A stretch of DNA of 64,000 bases from assembly GCA_035695065.1 (NCBI GenBank), contig DASSEW010000067.1, positions 1 to 64,000 of the forward strand. The letters run 5' to 3'. Shown here one piece after another: positions 59,553 to 64,000 of this stretch (positions are counted from its first letter, which is position 1; each line of letters starts with the position of its first letter). Origin of the DNA: 66-474 sp035695065 (GTDB lineage Bacteria; Pseudomonadota; Gammaproteobacteria; Xanthomonadales; Rhodanobacteraceae). Under the pieces are notes generated by a model that saw only the letters and a list, made by a program, of their open reading frames with translations, did not search any database and was not told the origin of the DNA. Both the position numbers and the translations under genes were made by a program.

Positions 59553-62264
59553 ATGCAGGAACACTACGAGCCGCGCGCGATCGAAGCCGACGCGCAAAAG
59601 TTCTGGGCCGACACGCGCGCCTTCGAGGTGAAGGAAGATCCCGCGCGCGAGAAATTCTATTGCCTGTCCATGCTGCCCTATCCGAGCGGCGCGTTGCACA
59701 TGGGCCACGTGCGCAACTACACCATCGGCGACGTGATCTCGCGCTTCCAGCGCATGCAGGGCAGCAACGTGCTGCAGCCGATGGGCTGGGACGCGTTCGG
59801 GCTGCCGGCGGAAAACGCGGCGATCGCGCGCGGCGTACCGCCGGCGAAGTGGACCTATCAGAACATCGAACACATGCGCGCGCAGTTGAAGGCGATGGGC
59901 TTCGCCATCGACTGGTCGCGCGAGTTCGCCACCTGCCGGCCGGAGTACTACTTGCACGAGCAGCGCATGTTCGTGCGGCTGTTCAAGCAGGGCATGGTGT
60001 ACCAGAAGAACAGCGTGGTGAACTGGGATCCGGTGGACCAGACCGTGCTCGCCAACGAGCAGGTGGTGGACGGGCGCGGCTGGCGTTCGGGCGCGGTGGT
60101 GGAGAAGCGCGAGATCCCGCAATGGTTCCTGAAGATCACCGCCTACGCGCAGGAACTGCTGGACGGACTGGATAAGCTGCCGGGCTGGCCGGATGCGGTC
60201 AAGACCATGCAGCGCAACTGGATCGGTCGCTCGGAAGGTCTGGAAATCCATTTCGACGTGGAAGGCGCGGGCGAACCGCTGTCGGTGTTCACCACGCGCC
60301 CCGACACACTGATGGGCGCGACCTTCCTGGCGGTCGCGGCCGAGCATCCGCTGGCGGCGCGTGCCGCGCAGGGCAATCCGGAGATCGCGCGTTTCATCGA
60401 CGAATGCCGCCATGGCGGCGTTTCCGAGGCGGAACTGGAGACGCAGGAAAAGCGCGGGATGGATACGGGCCTGGTCGCGATTCACCCGATCAGCGGCGAA
60501 AAGCTGCCCATCTGGATCGCCAATTTCGTGCTGATGGGTTACGGCACCGGCGCGCTGATGGCGGTGCCCGCGCACGACGAGCGCGACTGGGAGTTCGCGA
60601 CCAAATACGGCTTGCCGAAGAAGATCGTGATCGTGGATGCGGACACCGCCTCAGCCCTGCGCGTACTCGGCGAGCGCGAGGCGCTGGCCTTCGATCCGAT
60701 GTCGGTGGCGCTCGGCCAGGCGCCGTTCGAGAACGTCAGCGACCGCGAGGCGCTGGAATCCAGGCTGCGCGAGTTCGCCAATCGCATCGAGAACGAAAGA
60801 GCCTTCACCGAGCACGGCATGCTGGTGAACTCCGGCGATTACTCGGGACTCGGTTTCGACGACGCGCTGGATGCATTCGCGCGCAAGCTGGAATCGGAAA
60901 ACCGCGGCAGGCGCAGCGTGCAATGGCGACTGCGCGACTGGGGCGTCTCGCGCCAGCGCTACTGGGGCTGCCCGATCCCGATCATCCACTGCGCGAAATG
61001 CGGCGTGGTGCCGGTGCCGGAAGACCAGTTGCCGGTCGTGTTGCCGGAAGACGTGCAGTTCATGGGCGTGCAGTCGCCGATCAAGGCCGATCCGGAATGG
61101 CGCAAGACGACCTGTCCGCAATGCAACGGGCCGGCCGAGCGCGAGACCGACACCTTCGATACCTTCATGGAGTCGAGCTGGTACTACGCGCGGTACACCT
61201 CGCCGGGCGCGCCAACCCAGGTCGATGAGCGCGCCAATTACTGGCTGCCGGTGAACCAGTACATCGGCGGCATCGAGCACGCGATCCTGCACCTGCTGTA
61301 CTTCCGCTTCTACCACAAGCTGATGCGCGATGCGGGCATGGTGCAGTCGGATGAGCCCGCGACGAATCTTCTTTGCCAGGGCATGGTCGTCGCGGAAACG
61401 TTCTATCGCGAAGCGAACGGCCATCGCGAATGGATCAATCCGGCGGACGTGGAGATCCAGCGCAACGAGCGTGGCCACGTGGCCGGCGCGACATTGAAGG
61501 CAGACGGCCAGCCGGTGCACATCGGTCCGACCGAGAAGATGTCGAAGTCGAAGAACAACGGCGTCGATCCGCAGACGATGATCGACAAGTTCGGTGCGGA
61601 CACCGTTCGGCTGTTCTCGATGTTCGCGGCACCGCCGGAGCAGTCACTGGAATGGAACGAGGCCGGCGTCGAGGGCATGGCGCGTTTCCTGCGCAGGTTC
61701 TGGCGGGAAGTCGTGACGCACGCTGCGCAGCCGGATCATCCGGAAGTGGATCCGGCCGCATTGAACGCCGCGCAGAAAACCCTGCGCCGGCAGGTGCACG
61801 AAACGATCGCCAAGGTCGGCGACGACATCGGCCGCCGGCACGCGTTCAACACCGCGATCGCCGCGCTCATGGAATTGCTCAATCACGTCTCGAAATTCGA
61901 CGACATGAGCGAGCAGGGCCGTGCGGTACGCCACGAAGCGCTGGAAAGCATGGTGCTGTTGCTGAATCCGTTCACGCCGCATGCGAGCCATGCGTTGTGG
62001 CAGGCGCTGGGCCATCGCGAAACGCTGGTCGAGGACGTGCGCTTCCCGGAGGCCGATGCCGATGCGCTGGTGCGCGACAGCGTGACGATGGCGGTGCAGG
62101 TCAATGGCAAGCTGCGCGGCACGATCGAGTTGCCGGCCTCGGCTTCGCGCGACGAAGCGGAAAGCGTGGCGCTGGCGGAACCGGGCGTGGCGAAGTTCCT
62201 CGCGGGGCAAACGCCGCGCAAGGTGATCGTGGTGCCGGGGAAGATCGTCAATATTGTGGTGTGA
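59553..62264 (+). CDS. leuS: Leucyl-tRNA synthetase
   Basis: A 903-residue class I synthetase that charges tRNA-Leu. Residues include the HIGH motif as H-M-G-H (GALHMGHVRNYTIGDV), W-D-A-F-G-L-P-A-E-N, the editing (CP1) domain with T-T-R-P-D-T-L-M-G-A and the D-x-x-x-H-D-E-R-D catalytic editing part (PAHDERDWEFA), the zinc-finger-like HCAKCGVVPV and CPQCNGPAE segments, and K-M-S-K-S-K-N-N-G. The C-terminal domain ends VIVVPGKIVNIVV. ATG at 59553 fits the length. First gene of leuS-lptE-holA. Confidence 0.97.
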   Translation: MQEHYEPRAIEADAQKFWADTRAFEVKEDPAREKFYCLSMLPYPSGALHMGHVRNYTIGDVISRFQRMQGSNVLQPMGWDAFGLPAENAAIARGVPPAKWTYQNIEHMRAQLKAMGFAIDWSREFATCRPEYYLHEQRMFVRLFKQGMVYQKNSVVNWDPVDQTVLANEQVVDGRGWRSGAVVEKREIPQWFLKITAYAQELLDGLDKLPGWPDAVKTMQRNWIGRSEGLEIHFDVEGAGEPLSVFTTRPDTLMGATFLAVAAEHPLAARAAQGNPEIARFIDECRHGGVSEAELETQEKRGMDTGLVAIHPISGEKLPIWIANFVLMGYGTGALMAVPAHDERDWEFATKYGLPKKIVIVDADTASALRVLGEREALAFDPMSVALGQAPFENVSDREALESRLREFANRIENERAFTEHGMLVNSGDYSGLGFDDALDAFARKLESENRGRRSVQWRLRDWGVSRQRYWGCPIPIIHCAKCGVVPVPEDQLPVVLPEDVQFMGVQSPIKADPEWRKTTCPQCNGPAERETDTFDTFMESSWYYARYTSPGAPTQVDERANYWLPVNQYIGGIEHAILHLLYFRFYHKLMRDAGMVQSDEPATNLLCQGMVVAETFYREANGHREWINPADVEIQRNERGHVAGATLKADGQPVHIGPTEKMSKSKNNGVDPQTMIDKFGADTVRLFSMFAAPPEQSLEWNEAGVEGMARFLRRFWREVVTHAAQPDHPEVDPAALNAAQKTLRRQVHETIAKVGDDIGRRHAFNTAIAALMELLNHVSKFDDMSEQGRAVRHEALESMVLLLNPFTPHASHALWQALGHRETLVEDVRFPEADADALVRDSVTMAVQVNGKLRGTIELPASASRDEAESVALAEPGVAKFLAGQTPRKVIVVPGKIVNIVV

Positions 62265-62280
62265 CAGACGAGGGCGTCAT

Positions 62281-62429
62281 TCCGGCGCAGGCCGGACAAA
62301 TTCGTCAGGAACGAATTTGAACGACCGAAGGTCGGCCCGAAGGGCAAAGTCCATGGATGGACTTTGTAATCCAGTTACGACAGGCATGTTCGTGCCGCAT
62401 CGCCACTGGGCCCCCGGCCTACGCCGGGG
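62281..62429. repeat. Five-hairpin intergenic element between leuS and lptE
   Basis: Five perfect inverted repeats in 150 bp: TCCGGC/GCCGGA (62281-62296), CAAATTCGT/ACGAATTTG (62297-62319), CGACC/GGTCG (62322-62334), CAAAGTCCAT/ATGGACTTTG (62345-62366) and CCCCGGC/GCCGGGG (62412-62429). The outer parts, with CCAGT and ACTGG near 62370 and 62404, match a palindromic dispersed element common in Lysobacterales. Confidence 0.85.
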
Positions 62430-62476
62430 CGACGAACTCGGTATGCTTCTCTGATCCGCAAAGTACGGAGCTGCAC

Positions 62477-63094
62477 ATGGCAAGCTTCAGGCGTCTGCTG
62501 AAAATGATGACATGCGGCGCGGGTGTGGTGCTTCTCTCCGCCTGCGGCTTCCACCTGCGCCAGAGCGCCGCGCTGCCTGTGCCGATGCAGCAGCAGGTTT
62601 ATTTGAACGTCACCGGTGGCGGCGAATTGCCGCGCGAGCTGGCGCGCGCGCTCAACGTGCGCGAGGTGCAGGTGGTGGATCAGGCCGCGCCGGGCGTGGC
62701 CGAACTGGACGTCGCGGCCCAATTCCGCACCGACGTGCTGACTTCGACCGGCTTCGCGCGCGTCGGCGAATACGCGGTGCGCTATCACGTCGATCTGTCG
62801 CTGAAGGACGGCAGCGGCACGGTGGTGCTGCCGCAGCAGGGCATCGACCTCTCGCACGAATTCACCTTCGATCCATTCCAGGCGATCGGCACGGCCGCGC
62901 AAACCGAAGTCATCGAACGCGACCTCACCCGCGAGATGACCGACGCGATCATGCGCCGGCTGGAAGCCGCCGGCCGCAAGGGCACGCTGATACCGCCTGG
63001 GAACGAAAACGAATCCACTTCCATCCCTGCCGGCGCGTCCTCCCTGCCTGCGCCGGCCTCGACCTCGCTGCCCGCGAGCGCGTCTTCGGGTTGA
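62477..63094 (+). CDS. lptE: LPS-assembly lipoprotein LptE
   Basis: A 205-residue outer-membrane lipoprotein that plugs LptD and completes lipopolysaccharide export. Lipobox L-S-A-C follows the signal peptide (MASFRRLLKMMTCGAGVVLLSAC), then C-G-F-H-L-R, the family N-terminal motif. The body has VVLPQQGIDLSHEFTFDPFQAIGTAAQTEVIERDLTREMTDAIMRRLEAA, the conserved C-terminal helix region. A proline/alanine/serine-rich tail (residues about 185-205) extends past the fold. An upstream in-frame extension is encoded by the hairpin element and was rejected. Confidence 0.94.
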   Translation: MASFRRLLKMMTCGAGVVLLSACGFHLRQSAALPVPMQQQVYLNVTGGGELPRELARALNVREVQVVDQAAPGVAELDVAAQFRTDVLTSTGFARVGEYAVRYHVDLSLKDGSGTVVLPQQGIDLSHEFTFDPFQAIGTAAQTEVIERDLTREMTDAIMRRLEAAGRKGTLIPPGNENESTSIPAGASSLPAPASTSLPASASSG

Positions 63095-63107
63095 GGTCGG
63101 AGGCCGG

Positions 63108-64000
63108 ATGGCCAGCACGCTCGAAAACTTTCACAAGGCGCTCGGCAAGGGCGAACTCGCACCGGTCTATCTGATCGCGAGCGAAGAACCGTTGCTGTTG
63201 CAGGAAGCGTGTGACGCGTTGCGCGCGCGCGCGCGTGCACTGGGATTCGCCGAGCGCGAAGTGCTGGACGTGGATGCCAAGTTCGACTGGAACCAGCTCG
63301 CGCGCGCTTCGGCGAGCATGTCGCTGTTTTCCTCGCGACGCCTGATCGAATTGCGCGTGCCGACGGGCCTGGTCGGAAAGGAAGGCTCCGCTGCGATCGT
63401 CGAGTGGTGCAAGTCGCCTGCCGCTGACACCGTGCTGCTGATCAGCGCGGCGCAGTGGGGCAAGAAGAACGAAGGCGCGTGGGTGCGCGAGATCGAGCGC
63501 AATGGCGTCTATGTTCCGATCAAGGCGCTGCGGGTGGACGAGTTGCCGGCGTGGATTCGCGCGCGCATGCACGTGCGCGGTTTCAACCCGGATGACGATG
63601 CCGTCGCGCTTTTGGCCTCGCGCGCCGAGGGCAATCTGCTGGCGATCGCGCAGGAAATCGACAAGCTGTCGATGCTGCGCGAGGGCGGGCGCGTCGCTGC
63701 GAGTGAACTGGAAGCGCTGGATGCCGACAACGCGCTGTTCGACGTCTTCAAGTTGACCGACGCAGCATTCGGTGGCGATGCGCAACGTGCGTTGCGCGTG
63801 CTTTCCGGGTTGCGCGCGGAAGGCGAGGACGTGATCCCGATGCTCGGCTGGATGCTCAACCAGCTCGAGCTCGCGTTGCGGCTGGCTTCGGCCGACGACT
63901 TCGCCGCTGCCGCACGCGCTGAATACAACTTCTGGCCGGCGAAACAGCGTGTGTTCGCGAGCGCCCTGAAGCGCGCCGGCCGCGGTCCTTCGCACTGGGA
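63108..64000 (+). CDS. holA: DNA polymerase III subunit delta, 3' truncated by window end
   Basis: The delta subunit opens the beta sliding clamp within the clamp loader. About 297 residues are visible and the frame is open at the window end. Start MASTLENFHKALGKGELAPVYLIASEEPLLLQEACDALR, with family features F-S-S-R-R-L-I-E-L-R-V-P, D-T-V-L-L-I-S-A, V-P-I-K-A-L and W-I-R-A-R-M, the ATPase-like fold without Walker A, and the collar-domain residues VIPMLGWMLNQLELALRLA. It starts 13 bp after the lptE stop, the usual leuS-lptE-holA order. Confidence 0.96.
   Translation, partial: MASTLENFHKALGKGELAPVYLIASEEPLLLQEACDALRARARALGFAEREVLDVDAKFDWNQLARASASMSLFSSRRLIELRVPTGLVGKEGSAAIVEWCKSPAADTVLLISAAQWGKKNEGAWVREIERNGVYVPIKALRVDELPAWIRARMHVRGFNPDDDAVALLASRAEGNLLAIAQEIDKLSMLREGGRVAASELEALDADNALFDVFKLTDAAFGGDAQRALRVLSGLRAEGEDVIPMLGWMLNQLELALRLASADDFAAAARAEYNFWPAKQRVFASALKRAGRGPSHW

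Noticed and set aside
62357..62476. Upstream extension of lptE from an ATG at 62357
   Set aside because: The extra residues are encoded by the hairpin element, and the lipoprotein signal starts at 62477.

Overview
The window is a 64 kb chromosomal segment of a GC-rich gammaproteobacterium. The gene orders rnr-rlmB, rsmD|ftsY, mutY-yggX, yajC-secD-secF and leuS-lptE-holA, a split-alpha pntAA/pntAB/pntB transhydrogenase, GTAG-type REP palindromes and several secreted S53/S10/M13 peptidases point to the order Lysobacterales (Xanthomonadales), most likely the Rhodanobacteraceae. This placement is inference from gene content; no rRNA gene is present. About 60 genes were called: most of the very long antisense reading frames are GC-bias shadows and were left out.

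Layout. 1-3.0 kb: 3' part of a BNR/Asp-box repeat secreted protein. 3.2-7.0 kb: tRNA-Leu(CAG), then rnr-rlmB and a small membrane protein. 7.0-11.5 kb: small accessory genes (YbjN-like protein, alkyltransferase-like protein, DUF3309 peptide, thioredoxin-reductase-like flavoprotein), tRNA-Phe(GAA) overlapped by a D12-class DNA adenine methylase, and a fatty acid hydroxylase-like protein. 11.5-17.2 kb: the minus-strand operon ftsY-asmA-like-mutY-yggX, divergent from rsmD-coaD-lipoprotein-ferredoxin. 17.2-21.3 kb: tightly overlapping genes for gamma-glutamyltransferase, an MBL-fold hydrolase, a TMEM43-like protein and a MAPEG protein. 21.4-23.4 kb: nitroreductase, 5'-3' exonuclease and NUDIX hydrolase. 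23.5-28.1 kb: the transhydrogenase genes, interrupted by an opposite-strand sigma factor/DUF3619-like/DUF3106 module. 28.2-32.9 kb: a membrane protein, a Reg_prop-GGDEF diguanylate cyclase, SufT and another membrane protein.

32.9-39.6 kb carries three consecutive sedolisin (S53) peptidases, each with its own leader and terminator. 39.7-43.6 kb: short asparaginase-domain protein and yajC-secD-secF. 43.9-54 kb: M13 peptidase, unknown secreted protein, beta-CASP ribonuclease, DEAD-box helicase, DUF502 protein, an ECF sigma factor with a membrane partner, and an S10 carboxypeptidase. 54-57.9 kb: a kinase fused to a formylglycine-generating-enzyme-like domain, a small pore-like membrane protein and a CnoX-like thioredoxin. 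58-64 kb: a secreted amidohydrolase and leuS-lptE-holA, the last cut by the window end.

Functionally the window mixes housekeeping operons (translation, Sec export, LPS export, replication, DNA repair) with a secreted peptide-degrading set (three S53, M13, S10, GGT, amidohydrolase). No CRISPR array, prophage, integrase or insertion sequence was seen. The most unusual signals are at the DNA level: a 28-bp copy of the tRNA-Leu 3' end inside the rnr coding sequence, a dispersed repeat that forms the C-terminus of RNase R, GTAG REPs that supply the stop codons of at least five genes, a methylase gene that runs through the tRNA-Phe promoter into the tRNA, and two multi-hairpin intergenic elements near leuS.
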